Shown: positions 55,335 to 62,507 of the stretch, in pieces | Position numbering within the stretch: position 1 is the first letter of the stretch | Layout of the letters: each line of letters begins with the position of its first letter | DNA from: JBBQYD01 sp942493075 | GTDB taxonomy: Bacteria; Verrucomicrobiota; Verrucomicrobiia; Limisphaerales; UBA8199 | Assembly: GCA_942493075.1 (NCBI GenBank) | Contig: OW818681.1 | Location: 2,294,001 to 2,358,000 of the forward strand | Length of the DNA stretch: 64,000 nt | Direction: 5' to 3' | Notes under the pieces: model-generated | The model's database searches: none | What the model saw: only the letters and a program-made list of their open reading frames with translations | Told to the model about the DNA's origin: nothing | Program-made: the position numbers and the translations under genes

Positions 55335-55347
55335 ACTCACCCGGCAC

Positions 55348-55443
55348 TCCTAACAAAATCACTGGACCGAACGCGGGCGGGCCACGTCGGTCCCTGATTC
55401 GAACGCTGTGGGCCGCCCGCATCGCTCAGTTTTGTGGTTATGC
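55348..55443. repeat. attC-like site 2
   Basis: It starts TCCTAACAAAATC and ends TTTTGTGGTTATGC. The outer AACAAAA pairs with TTTTGTGGTT, and the inner GCGGGCGG (in ACGCGGGCGGGCC) pairs with the GCCGCCCGC arm. It is 96 bp long and lies 14 bp after the stop of the cassette gene. GTTATGC is also the right end found in Vibrio cholerae-type repeats. It looks more convincing than site 1. Confidence 0.65.
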
Positions 55444-55625
55444 ATAATCGCACAATAGAGTGGTGAGCCAGCCTCGAAACCCGTCAAGCGGATTGTAAGA
55501 AAAAGTTGCGCAGCGGGGTGCGGCATGATGCAGCGTGGCGGAGTGCTTCTGAAGCTTCGATTCGCCGTCTTCCAAAGCTTTCCAAAAACATGGTGTAGAA
55601 CTGGGGCCAGCAAAAGTTGTGGCCC

Positions 55626-55683
55626 TTGTTCCCCATCGGAATGCGCTCCGCGTCCTGGAGTGCGCGCGCGCAGCGCCGCTTTT
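55626..55683. repeat. 58-bp dispersed repeat, related to 60040-60097
   Basis: It aligns over 58 bp to 60040-60097 with 51 matches. The strongest shared block is TGGAGTGCGCGCGCGCAGC, followed by CCGCTTTT. A partial relative at 57254-57282 has only the left part. The region from 55444 to 55714 shows no gene. Confidence 0.75.
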
Positions 55684-55714
55684 CTGCTTTGGCACTAAAC
55701 CGGTATTGGGCGGA

Positions 55715-56158
55715 TTAGGTACGGGGAGCCTCCTGCTGCTTGGGCTGGGCCTGAGCCGGCGTCGTCATGTCGGGATCGTTGAAATTGAGGCAGGGCAGAG
55801 TAACGGCAGGCCAGGGGCCACGAGCGGTGACGTTGGTGATCATCTCACGGGCCACGCCGTAGAGGATAGTGGCCCCATTGATGCAGATTATTTTCTCTTT
55901 TTTGTCCTTGGGCACGTCTGGATGCACCAGGAAGAAGCCGATGACCTGCACCTCGCCGCAATAGGGTGCTGGCGTGTCTTTTTGTGCAGTGAGTGCGACG
56001 GTGAGAGACAGCAAGAAGCGATTCTTGTCTTTGTTGTTGCGGGCGACTTCAAGCCGGGTCGTTGTGCCGATCTGGGCAGGCGGCTCGATGTGCTTGGATG
56101 CCTCGATGTTGACCTTGCTGAAGAAGTAACGTTCAAGCTGTAGTGCGGACTGGCTCAT
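55715..56158 (-). CDS. SecB-like chaperone of a TAC toxin-antitoxin system
   Basis: A 147-residue protein of SecB fold. ALQLERYFFSKVNIEAS is the N-terminal strand, and the C-terminal GATILYGVAREMITNVTARGPWP with AVTLPCLNFND is the SecB-type strand-helix pattern (TARG.xP..LP..NF). Solitary SecB-like genes after an HTH antitoxin mark toxin-antitoxin-chaperone (TAC) operons. The ATG at 56158 overlaps the antitoxin end by 26 bp. The tail TPAQAQPKQQEAPRT is proline- and glutamine-rich. In TAC systems the chaperone folds and protects the antitoxin via a chaperone-addiction segment, and phage or stress effects on the chaperone may release the toxin. Confidence 0.8.
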   Translation of the reverse strand: MSQSALQLERYFFSKVNIEASKHIEPPAQIGTTTRLEVARNNKDKNRFLLSLTVALTAQKDTPAPYCGEVQVIGFFLVHPDVPKDKKEKIICINGATILYGVAREMITNVTARGPWPAVTLPCLNFNDPDMTTPAQAQPKQQEAPRT

Positions 56159-56552
56159 GGTTGGTGTGGGTTCCAAGGGGAATGATATTGAGTTTCGTGA
56201 AACCATCAGTGCCCCAGGTCCGGGCTGCTGGCTGGGGCTCAGCCGCGGTTTCTTTTAACACATCAAACCATTGAGATGTGGTACCGCGCGGTTGGAGGTG
56301 GATGCGGAGATCGGCATCCAGTGCACGCGAGGTCTTGACCATGGTTTCGATGGTGAAATTGTTGGCACCACTCAGGAGTTTGGTGATAAAGGCGGGTTGG
56401 ACCTTAAGGCGGTCGGCGAGTTCGGTTTTCTTCACGCCGAGGCTGTCCATACGAGCGGTGATTTCCTCGGTGAACTCCAGGATTGCAGTTTCGATCCAGT
56501 AACGATCGCGCCTTTTAGCACGTTCGAAGAGGTTGCTGTATTGAGCGTTCAT
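56133..56552 (-). CDS. HigA-like XRE-family antitoxin
   Basis: A 139-residue protein. The helix-turn-helix covers about 35-90: ITARMDSLGVKKTELADRLKVQPAFITKLLSGANNFTIETMVK (given in part), typical Xre/Cro. The C-terminal 40 residues (ETAAEPQPAARTWGTDGFTKLNIIPLGTH) have hydrophobic patches that could be the chaperone-addiction region. It begins inside the toxin stop (TAATG, one base shared at 56552). It would neutralise the toxin and repress the operon at the palindrome at 56967. Confidence 0.85.
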   Translation of the reverse strand: MNAQYSNLFERAKRRDRYWIETAILEFTEEITARMDSLGVKKTELADRLKVQPAFITKLLSGANNFTIETMVKTSRALDADLRIHLQPRGTTSQWFDVLKETAAEPQPAARTWGTDGFTKLNIIPLGTHTNHEPVRTTA

Positions 56553-56959
56553 TAGTTGTTTGCTTTTTTGCGAGGGATTGGGCCTGCTTTCTTGGCGGCA
56601 AAGTATTCGGCCTTTAGTTTTCCGGCCTGCTTAATCTCCCGGGTTTGGACTTTTTTGGTGGGTTTGTAGAACCCATGGCTGCAGATAATTATACGGCCCT
56701 CATCGTAGAACCAACTGATGCGGAGGCTCTTGGCCTTGAACTCGTAAATGTCGTTGCCCACGTCGCGGCACTTTTCCTTGTTCCTTGGCGGTCCACTTCT
56801 GGCGGCCCAATCAAGGAGGGCGAGCATACTGTCTGCTGCATCTTCATTTTGTTCGCCGGCTTGCTCAAGGAACTGCTGCGTTGCACAGGCGCCGTCGATT
56901 TCAAGGGCGCAAATGGTAAAGCTGGTACCTGTGCACAGTTCCAGTAATTGTATCGGCAT
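56552..56959 (-). CDS. RelE/HigB-family toxin
   Basis: A 135-residue protein with the HigB-type (phage-derived Gp49-like) core: RDVGNDIYEFKAKSLRISWFYDEGRIIICSHGFYKPTKKVQTREIKQA (quoted in part only). The R-x-x-x-F and Y..K.....P..EI pattern fits ribosome-dependent mRNA endonucleases. Toxin-first order with a HTH antitoxin behind it is the HigBA layout. A short N-terminal extension (MPIQLLELCTGTSF) is unusual. It is likely cytoplasmic. Confidence 0.85.
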   Translation of the reverse strand: MPIQLLELCTGTSFTICALEIDGACATQQFLEQAGEQNEDAADSMLALLDWAARSGPPRNKEKCRDVGNDIYEFKAKSLRISWFYDEGRIIICSHGFYKPTKKVQTREIKQAGKLKAEYFAAKKAGPIPRKKANN

Positions 56960-56966
56960 AAAGAAG

Positions 56967-56982
56967 TTAACCTATAGGTGAA
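56967..56982. promoter_or_regulatory. Palindromic operator upstream of the toxin gene
   Basis: TTAACCTATAGGTGAA has a perfect 10-bp palindromic core, ACCTATAGGT (56970-56979), 7 bp upstream of the toxin start. TTGACT, a good -35 element, lies at 56986-56991 on the minus strand. A HTH antitoxin binding here would block the operon promoter. Confidence 0.6.
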
Positions 56983-57253
56983 ATCAGTCAACGTCGTATT
57001 TTGAGGGATTCTTCGACGCACGGGCGTGAAAAAGGCATGCTTCACGCTGTCTCCAGCAGACGCCATTGTGTCTTTCGAGGCGAGCACTTGCGAGGCTGCC
57101 ATTAGGCATCGTCCACTCGAGATTCGTCTTCATTGAAGTAGGGAACTTCGAATTGAGCCTTGCCAACTATTTGGGATCATTGACAAAGGCTATGCGCAGC
57201 TTAGGAGCACTCGTCAAGCGGATTTTGAGAATGGAGCAGCATGGTTCACGATC

Positions 57254-57282
57254 CTTTTGCCGGTGTGTTGTTGCCCATGGGA
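57254..57282. repeat. 29-bp direct repeat, left copy
   Basis: CTTTTGCCGGTGTGTTGTTG through CCATGGGA matches 60026-60054 at 27 of 29 positions, in the same orientation, bracketing the replication module. A diverged relative lies at 55612-55640, so it belongs to a dispersed family. Confidence 0.8.
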
Positions 57283-57384
57283 ATGGAATATGTTTCTAAG
57301 TATCTGTGGGCGTGACAGTTCAGGCGTCGCCTGCGGGGCGAGAGAGAGGTCCGAAAGGGTCTTATTCCGCGTGGTAAGGACCGA

Positions 57385-57487
57385 CAGGTGTCAACTGGCA
57401 CTTTGGACGGTTTTTCGACCCTCAAAAACCCCAATAAAATGGGCAGGTGTCAGAGTGTCACATAGCCTATATAGAGATAGTGACACT
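57385..57487. promoter_or_regulatory. Iteron-like and palindromic sites upstream of the replication module
   Basis: CAGGTGTCA occurs twice in the same direction at 57385-57393 and 57444-57452. Right after the second copy come AGTGTCAC (57454-57461) and GTGACACT (57480-57487), an exact 8-bp inverted pair with an AT-rich 18-bp centre (ATAGCCTATATAGAGATA). Such clustered TGTCA-type repeats with an AT-rich core upstream of primase and helicase genes suggest a replication origin or a regulator binding site. The rest of the 700-bp spacer (56983-57701) contains no gene. Confidence 0.5.
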
Positions 57488-57701
57488 AGTAAAGACCACC
57501 GAAGCAAGGGAAAGGAGCACCCTGCACAGGTTCCGGGTGCCCTTTACCCTTGCTGCGTAGGTGATGGGAAGAATCATGAATGTTGAATGAAGAATGGTGA
57601 AGGACCTTCAACCTTCAACCCTCAACCTTCATGTCCCGGTTACATAGGGTGTCGCGTTGGGTCCACGGTTTGTCACCGATATTATAGCAGGAGTGACCAC
57701 T

Positions 57702-57986
57702 ATGATTACTAGCGATGGAGGACTATCGGGGGCATTGGAAAAGCGTCTTTTAGCGAGACCGGAGGATGTGCGGCGTCTTCACCGGTTGTTGAGTGGCGAT
57801 GCCATGCAGGAGGAGATGATCCTCGATTGGATCGCCGCCCAGTACGGAGCGCAGAGTCTCATCCATTTGCCGCGGGATGTGGCTGAGGCTGCGGTGAAGA
57901 GTCCCGGCGATTTCGTCCGGGCCGCCAAGGCATTTCGTCAAGCGGAGTTGCTCAACCAGGAGGCACCAAAATGGACCCGCGCATAG
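57702..57986 (+). CDS. Small hypothetical protein of the replication module
   Basis: A 94-residue helical protein (LSGALEKRLLARPEDVRRLHRLLSG, WIAAQYGAQSLIHLP). The ATG at 57702 has CAGGAG 8 bp upstream. Its end overlaps the primase start by 16 bp, so it is the first gene of a three-gene operon. No family was recognised. Size and position suit a regulator or origin-binding protein. Confidence 0.7.
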   Translation: MITSDGGLSGALEKRLLARPEDVRRLHRLLSGDAMQEEMILDWIAAQYGAQSLIHLPRDVAEAAVKSPGDFVRAAKAFRQAELLNQEAPKWTRA

Positions 57987-58972
57987 TCACCATGAACCTC
58001 CTTGGCCCCATTGATTGGCAGAACGAGATCGCAGGTTTTTGCCAATGCCCAGGGGAAGCTTTCCACACGAGCAGAACGGGTAAAAAGGATTGCCGGGTGA
58101 ATGTGGATGGTGTGCCGACAATTCACTGTTTCCACTCACACTGCCAGGCTGCGGTGAGGGAGGCTAATCGGAGCTTGCGTCGGGAGCTTGGGGCGAGGCC
58201 CTGGCAACTTGAGTTGCATGAAGGAGTCCTTCGGAACGGCGACCTGCTCAGGTGCGCAACGGAGGCGGGAGGCAAGGCGGAGATTGTGCGGGGAGAGTCA
58301 TTTCGGCAGCGGCCAGGCCCTAGGCGCCAGGAATCAAATGAAAAACTGGTTTTGGAGAGTTTGAAGGTGCATGCAGAACGGTTCCGGCACGAGCTGTTCG
58401 ATTATTTCCGGTGGACCTTGGGGGAGATCCTGGAGGAGTCGCCCTTGCTGGTATCCGAGCGAGATCCAGAGGACCAGTTTCAGCTCTGGCTGAATCTGTG
58501 GCCGACGGATTCGATCGTCTGGATTGGGGATGTGTTTAGTTCTGGAAAGCCGGAGCATCGCGCGCATTTCCGTTCAGTTGCAGAATGGCGATCCGCCTGG
58601 CCGGTGGCAGGGAACTTCACGTGCGCGTCTTCATTCAAGCCGGGGAGTTGGCGCCGGAGCAACGACAGCCTGAGCGGACACCGCTTTATGGTGATCGAGA
58701 GTGACACCCTGGGGAAGGACGAGGTGGGAGCAGTTTTCGCGTATCTGAACAGGCGGCTCAAATTCAACCTGCATGCGATCATCGATACTGCCGGGAAGAG
58801 TTTGCATGCCTGGTTTGATGCGCCTCGCGACCGGCTTATCGAAGAGCGGCTCAAGGCCGTTCTTGTCGTGTTTGGATGTGATCCGAAGGTGCTCACGTAT
58901 TCGCAACCGGTGCGGGTTCCGGGTGCTCTGAGGGAAGGGCGCTTGCAGCGGCTGATCTGGCTGAAGGAGTGA
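57971..58972 (+). CDS. Primase-like protein (plasmid/phage type)
   Basis: A 333-residue protein. The N-terminus has a likely zinc knuckle: Cys24, Cys26, Cys41, then C-F-H-S-H-C at 53-58, like the CHC2-type zinc-binding region of primases. The C-terminal half contains RFMVIESDTLGKDEV near residues 238-251 (E243 and D245 are candidate catalytic acids of an archaeo-eukaryotic-type primase) and AIIDTAGKSLHAWFDAP. The gene directly precedes a RepA-like helicase, as in plasmid, ICE and phage-satellite replication modules. Identification is by layout and motifs, not by homology search. Confidence 0.7.
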   Translation: MDPRIVTMNLLGPIDWQNEIAGFCQCPGEAFHTSRTGKKDCRVNVDGVPTIHCFHSHCQAAVREANRSLRRELGARPWQLELHEGVLRNGDLLRCATEAGGKAEIVRGESFRQRPGPRRQESNEKLVLESLKVHAERFRHELFDYFRWTLGEILEESPLLVSERDPEDQFQLWLNLWPTDSIVWIGDVFSSGKPEHRAHFRSVAEWRSAWPVAGNFTCASSFKPGSWRRSNDSLSGHRFMVIESDTLGKDEVGAVFAYLNRRLKFNLHAIIDTAGKSLHAWFDAPRDRLIEERLKAVLVVFGCDPKVLTYSQPVRVPGALREGRLQRLIWLKE

Positions 58973-58974
58973 CC

Positions 58975-60021
58975 ATGGATATACAAAGCTATCTGGACCC
59001 GAATGCGCAGGTCGATGTTGCGGTGGACCTGGGAGCGGTCAAATCCCCACTGCCAGACTTGGAGTTCCTTGGGGAGTTACTGAAGAACCCCACAAAGCCG
59101 CCACCGCAGATTATCCAGGGAATACTGCATCAGGGATGCAAGATGGTTCTCGGGGGCACAAGCAAGAGCAATAAGAGTTGGTGCTTGCTGGACCTGGCAA
59201 TCAGTGTTGCCAGTGGCCAGCGGTGGTGGGGCCACGCATGCACTCAGGTGCCAGTCGTTTATGTGAATTTTGAGCTGCACCGGTGGGCGATCGGCGAGCG
59301 GCTCAAGGCATTGTTCGCGGCGCGCCCCGAATGCGCGGAGCTCGCTTCAGGGATGGCACTTTGGAACCTGCGCGGGCACAACGGGGATCTTACCTATCTG
59401 AGGCCTCAACTTGAGGAGCAACTGCTTAAGCACAATTTCAAGCTGATCATTCTGGACCCGGCCTACAAGGTGCTCGGTGATCGCGACGAAAACGCGAATG
59501 GGGAAATAGCAGGGTTGATGAATGAATTCGAGGCGATGGCGCAGGCGACCGGCGCGGCGGTCGTTATGGCGCACCATTTCGCCAAGGGTGATAGCACGGT
59601 CAAAAGCGCCATGGATCGGCTCAGCGGGGCAGGGGCCTGGGCGCGTGACCCGGATAGCATTCTGATCCTGACTCCTCACGAGGAGGAGGGCTGCTTCACT
59701 GTTTCCAGCATCGTGCGCAATCTGCCGTATGTGCCGGAGTTCGTGGTGAGCTGGGATTTTCCACTGATGAAACCCGCCAGTCACTTGAACCCGGAGGCGC
59801 TCCGCAGGCCGCAGAGCAAGAACAAGGTTTGTTCGGATAGCGAGTTTGTGGAAGCACTGCTCGGACCCCAGGCCAAGAGCTTTACCAGTGTGATCGAGGA
59901 GGCCCACGAGAGACTGGGGATGAGCCGTAGAACCGTGACGAGATACCTGGGCCGTCTTGTGGAGAAGGGTTTCATCAGCCATGCCGGAGGGTTCTATTGG
60001 ACCGGGGAAAAGAGCCAGTAG
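58975..60021 (+). CDS. RepA/DnaB-like replicative helicase (AAA_25)
   Basis: A 348-residue ATPase. Walker A is the RepA-type GGTSKSNKSW (about residues 59-68), where the usual lysine-serine is in SKSNKS. Walker B is LIILDPAYKVLGD near 156. VVMAHHFAKG and DRLSGAGAWARDPDSIL complete the RecA-like core used by plasmid RepA hexameric helicases. The C-terminal 60 residues form a winged helix (LGMSRRTVTRYLGRLVEKGFI). The ATG at 58975 is chosen because AAGGAG lies 5 bp upstream; a GTG at 58969 overlaps the preceding stop. It would unwind the origin together with the upstream primase. Confidence 0.82.
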   Translation: MDIQSYLDPNAQVDVAVDLGAVKSPLPDLEFLGELLKNPTKPPPQIIQGILHQGCKMVLGGTSKSNKSWCLLDLAISVASGQRWWGHACTQVPVVYVNFELHRWAIGERLKALFAARPECAELASGMALWNLRGHNGDLTYLRPQLEEQLLKHNFKLIILDPAYKVLGDRDENANGEIAGLMNEFEAMAQATGAAVVMAHHFAKGDSTVKSAMDRLSGAGAWARDPDSILILTPHEEEGCFTVSSIVRNLPYVPEFVVSWDFPLMKPASHLNPEALRRPQSKNKVCSDSEFVEALLGPQAKSFTSVIEEAHERLGMSRRTVTRYLGRLVEKGFISHAGGFYWTGEKSQ

Positions 60022-60025
60022 GAGA

Positions 60026-60199
60026 CTTTTGCCAGTATGTTGTTGCCCATGGGATTACGCTACGCGTCGTGGAGTGCGCGCGCGCAGCCCCGCTTTTTAC
60101 TTGAGGCAGGTGAGATCGAGCGTTTGAGTTCATGACTACGCAATCCGATTTTCCAAAGCTGAAGAGGACTTCAGCACTCCAAAACGCAAGCGACCGAGT
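60026..60199. repeat. Composite dispersed repeat, right copies
   Basis: It contains the right-hand 29-bp direct repeat (60026-60054), a 58-bp element (60040-60097, 51 of 58 with 55626-55683) and the 82-bp element copy B (60118-60199, 78 of 82 with 53130-53211). The three together directly follow the helicase gene. Confidence 0.8.
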
Positions 60200-60418
60200 C
60201 GGGCTTGGGTTCAGTTCCGCGTTTTCTCGATTGGCTGCTGTTTCGTCCGGGTTTCCGTGCTCGGGAAATTGCCTGAAGTTATGCGGCTACCGGGTGAAAC
60301 ATTGCCGCGGGCTTTGTTCGTTGGGTGGATCAAGCGAGATGGTGTTGATGGCCTTCGCTGAGGGCGTGCGCTCCTGATTTGCCGTGCAAAGACCAAGTGA
60401 TCGGCGTAGATTCTTTCC

Positions 60419-60616
60419 ATGCGTGATGAGAGGCCAGAGATGAAAGTTGTTGGGCGCAAGGGCCGGGTTAAAAGTGGCCTTGTTCACGCGGATGCCATGC
60501 AGCGTCTGGCACTGGAGCTGCGCAGGGGCAAGCCCTTCATGCCTAAAGGGGTATTCCGGTTCAAAACCTTCGAGGAAGCGGACGCATGGAAACTGAAGAT
60601 GTTAACCCGCCCCTAG
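60419..60616 (+). CDS. Small basic hypothetical protein
   Basis: A 65-residue protein that ends GVFRFKTFEEADAWKLKML. I recall similar small proteins next to nucleotidyltransferase-type toxins of the AbiE class, as antitoxin-like partners, but the expected larger gene is absent here. The 220 bp before it hold repeat debris. No firm function. Confidence 0.5.
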   Translation: MRDERPEMKVVGRKGRVKSGLVHADAMQRLALELRRGKPFMPKGVFRFKTFEEADAWKLKMLTRP

Positions 60617-60750
60617 AACAGTACGCGCACAGTACGGATTCCGATTCGACTGGCATGGATCCATTGAAAGTCATTAATGGATCGCGAGGCACCGGGCCAT
60701 GCGGAACCCTTGGAATGTACAACCCACCGCTGCCCGCGCTTTTCGATTAG
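60586..60750 (+). pseudogene. Possible start-only remnant of a partner gene
   Basis: An ATG inside the end of the previous gene opens a 54-residue frame (METEDVNPPLEQYAHSTDSD to LPALFD). Overlapping starts are common for the second gene of such pairs, but the frame ends early in a repeat, with no nucleotidyltransferase motif. It is read as a truncated or eroded partner, with low certainty. Confidence 0.25.
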
Positions 60751-60780
60751 AGCCGGGAGTGCATTCGTAATAGGTCTGAG
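60729..60780. repeat. Imperfect direct repeat, left copy (flanks the DUF433/DUF5615 pair)
   Basis: GCCCGCGCTTTTCGATTAG and GTGCATTCGTAATAGGTCTGAG reappear, slightly changed, at 61429-61478 (GGCCGCGCTTTTCGATCAC, AGTGCATTCGTGATAGGTTTCAG). The two copies are in the same orientation about 650 bp apart. Confidence 0.75.
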
Positions 60781-60875
60781 TCTCAAAGGCTGGCCGGAGC
60801 AGATCTAAGCGGCACAGTTGAAGAGCACGGATATTATTGATGGCAAAGCCGCTCCATGTTACTCTTCAGGAGCGT

Positions 60876-61097
60876 ATGAACTACCAGTCCGTCATAACGA
60901 TCGAGCCGGGCAAGCGCGGCGGGCGCCCCTGCATCCGCCGTATGCGCATCACGGTGGCCGACGTTCTGGGATGGCTTGCGGCGGGCATGACTCACCAGGC
61001 GATCATCTCCGACTATCCAGAACTCACCGAGAATGATATTCTGGCCTGTCTGGCTTATGCGGCCGACCGCGAACGCCGACTCCTGACCGCCGCATGA
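60876..61097 (+). CDS. DUF433 antitoxin-like protein
   Basis: A 73-residue protein (VITIEPGKRGGRPCIRRMRITVADVLGWLAAGMTHQAI, in part; then ISDYPELTENDILACLAYAAD). This is the DUF433 winged-helix, the usual DNA-binding antitoxin paired with DUF5615 toxins. The ATG at 60876 is preceded by CAGGAG. It overlaps the toxin by 4 bp (ATGA at 61094). Confidence 0.9.
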   Translation: MNYQSVITIEPGKRGGRPCIRRMRITVADVLGWLAAGMTHQAIISDYPELTENDILACLAYAADRERRLLTAA

Positions 61098-61426
61098 GGC
61101 TACTGTTCGACCAGAACCTTAGTTTCAAGCTCTGTCAAGCGCTCGCCGACCTTTTCCCTGCCTCTAACCACGTTCGTTTGCTCGGTCTGGACGAAGCTAC
61201 CGACGCCGCCGTTTGGCAGTGTGCCAAAACCAGCGCCTTCGTTCTGGTGACCCAGGACTCTGATTTCGCAGACATGGCTGCTCTATATGGCCATCCCCCC
61301 AAGGTTATCTGGCTTCGCTGTGGTAACCGGCCCACGCAATTAATCGAAGGACGTCTCCGGGACAACGCACTGGCCATTGCTGCCTTCGAGAAGGACGAAA
61401 CAGTTAGCTGCCTGGAAATACTCTGA
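61094..61426 (+). CDS. DUF5615 PIN-like toxin
   Basis: A 110-residue protein with MRLLFDQNLSFKLCQALADLFP, LVTQDSDFADMAALYG and KVIWLRCGN. The Asp in FDQNLS and the Asp pair in TQDSDFAD are the acidic residues of the Mut7-C/PIN-like ribonuclease fold (DUF5615). It is expected to cleave RNA when freed from the DUF433 protein. The pair forms one short operon, bracketed by imperfect direct repeats. Confidence 0.9.
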   Translation: MRLLFDQNLSFKLCQALADLFPASNHVRLLGLDEATDAAVWQCAKTSAFVLVTQDSDFADMAALYGHPPKVIWLRCGNRPTQLIEGRLRDNALAIAAFEKDETVSCLEIL

Positions 61427-61428
61427 GC

Positions 61429-61478
61429 GCTGGCCGCGCTTTTCGATCACCGCCAGTGCATTCGTGATAGGTTTCAGA
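61429..61478. repeat. Imperfect direct repeat, right copy
   Basis: Right-hand partner of 60729-60780, separated from it by the DUF433/DUF5615 pair. It begins 3 bp after the toxin stop. Confidence 0.75.
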
Positions 61479-61522
61479 CCTTGCTTTCCTGGGTGCCACC
61501 GCTCAATCTGCGCTTGCAGATT

Positions 61523-61927
61523 ATGGGACTCTTTTCCAAAAGACCGAAGCCAAACCCAAGCATTGCCTTCGAGGGTGTGGAGTTCATGTTTGATCGCGAC
61601 CACGAGTGGTGGCAGTTCGCCTACCGAGGGACAGAGTTTCTTTCGTTTGAACCTGTCTTGGTTTTGCCGACCAAGGCACAGCTTGATTCAATCTTGTCCA
61701 CGCTGGAGTCGCTGATGCCTGAACTAAGGAACCGGCTGAAGAAGGGTTTGAGCGAGTGGGGTGATGCCATGCTAGATGACGGAGAGACCTACTCGGTTGA
61801 CGTGAAGGATTTTGCCAACGATGGAACTTTTTCCGTTTCATGGTCGGGCGGCGCATCGTGGGGAGACATGGGCGTAGATTACACTATTAAGGACCATGCT
61901 ATCATTGATGAGAGTTGGGGCGATTGA
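61523..61927 (+). CDS. Hypothetical acidic protein
   Basis: A 134-residue protein from the ATG at 61523 (MGLFSKRPKPNPSIAFEG). An acidic, tryptophan-rich beta-type protein (FMFDRDHEWWQFAYRGTEFLSF, DYTIKDHAIIDESWGD) without a known family. Similar small acidic proteins occur as immunity proteins, but nothing here proves it. Confidence 0.7.
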   Translation: MGLFSKRPKPNPSIAFEGVEFMFDRDHEWWQFAYRGTEFLSFEPVLVLPTKAQLDSILSTLESLMPELRNRLKKGLSEWGDAMLDDGETYSVDVKDFANDGTFSVSWSGGASWGDMGVDYTIKDHAIIDESWGD

Positions 61928-62032
61928 GCAGTGTCAAAGAAGAAGGCAGGAAGCCCGTCCGTTCTCATTTCTATCCTTCCGGGGAAAAGAACCGTAAATC
62001 AGAGGAAGAACTCACCCGGAGCAGGAGGTGTT

Positions 62033-62200
62033 ACGACCCCTGACCGGGGTCGTATTCATATCGTTTCCTTCCCAGGGGTGGCGCTCGTTCCTCGCGCGAC
62101 CCCTGGCTAAAAGCTGGCATTCCTCCGGGATGCACGGGGCGGCGCCCGTGTAGCGCGGTCGTCTCGACTGCGAGTACGCGCACCGTCCCGGTGCGCTTTT
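62033..62200. repeat. Cluster of three GC-rich hairpins
   Basis: ACGACCCC/GGGGTCGT (62033-62053), CCAGGGGT/ACCCCTGG (62072-62106) and GCGCACCG/CGGTGCGC (62178-62196, followed by TTTT) lie in a row in a spacer of about 580 bp. The last resembles a terminator. The set looks like dispersed repeats rather than a gene. Confidence 0.7.
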
Positions 62201-62271
62201 GTTCGGAATGGACCCAGGCAATAGGGGCGGTGTGAGGATGGACGAATACTCCAGTACCTGTCTTATACCCG

Positions 62272-62346
62272 CTATTCCCAAAGCTGTAGAGGACCACAGA
62301 AGTCCAAGACGCAAGCGACCAAGCCGGCTTGGGTTCGGTTCTGTCT
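62272..62346. repeat. 82-bp dispersed repeat, diverged copy C
   Basis: It contains TTCCCAAAGCTGTAGAGGAC, then GACGCAAGCGACCAAGCC and GGCTTGGGTTCGG, aligned with 60150-60215. Its left part differs from copies A and B. Confidence 0.7.
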
Positions 62347-62507
62347 TCTCCGTTCCCCCTATCAGGCTCCTGCTGATCTGGATTCAGTTCACCATCGAAA
62401 CCACGGTCGAGTCCCTCCATCTGCACGCAACTGCCGTTGCCGCCGAAGGCTAATCGTGTTACACCTCTCCTGTGCAATGCCAGCTCGCACTTCGTTCACG
62501 AACTGAC

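Noticed and set aside
57254..60054. The 29-bp repeats as attL/attR of an integrase
   Set aside because: A related copy at 55.6 kb shows that they belong to a dispersed repeat, and no integrase is present. They are kept only as flanking repeats.
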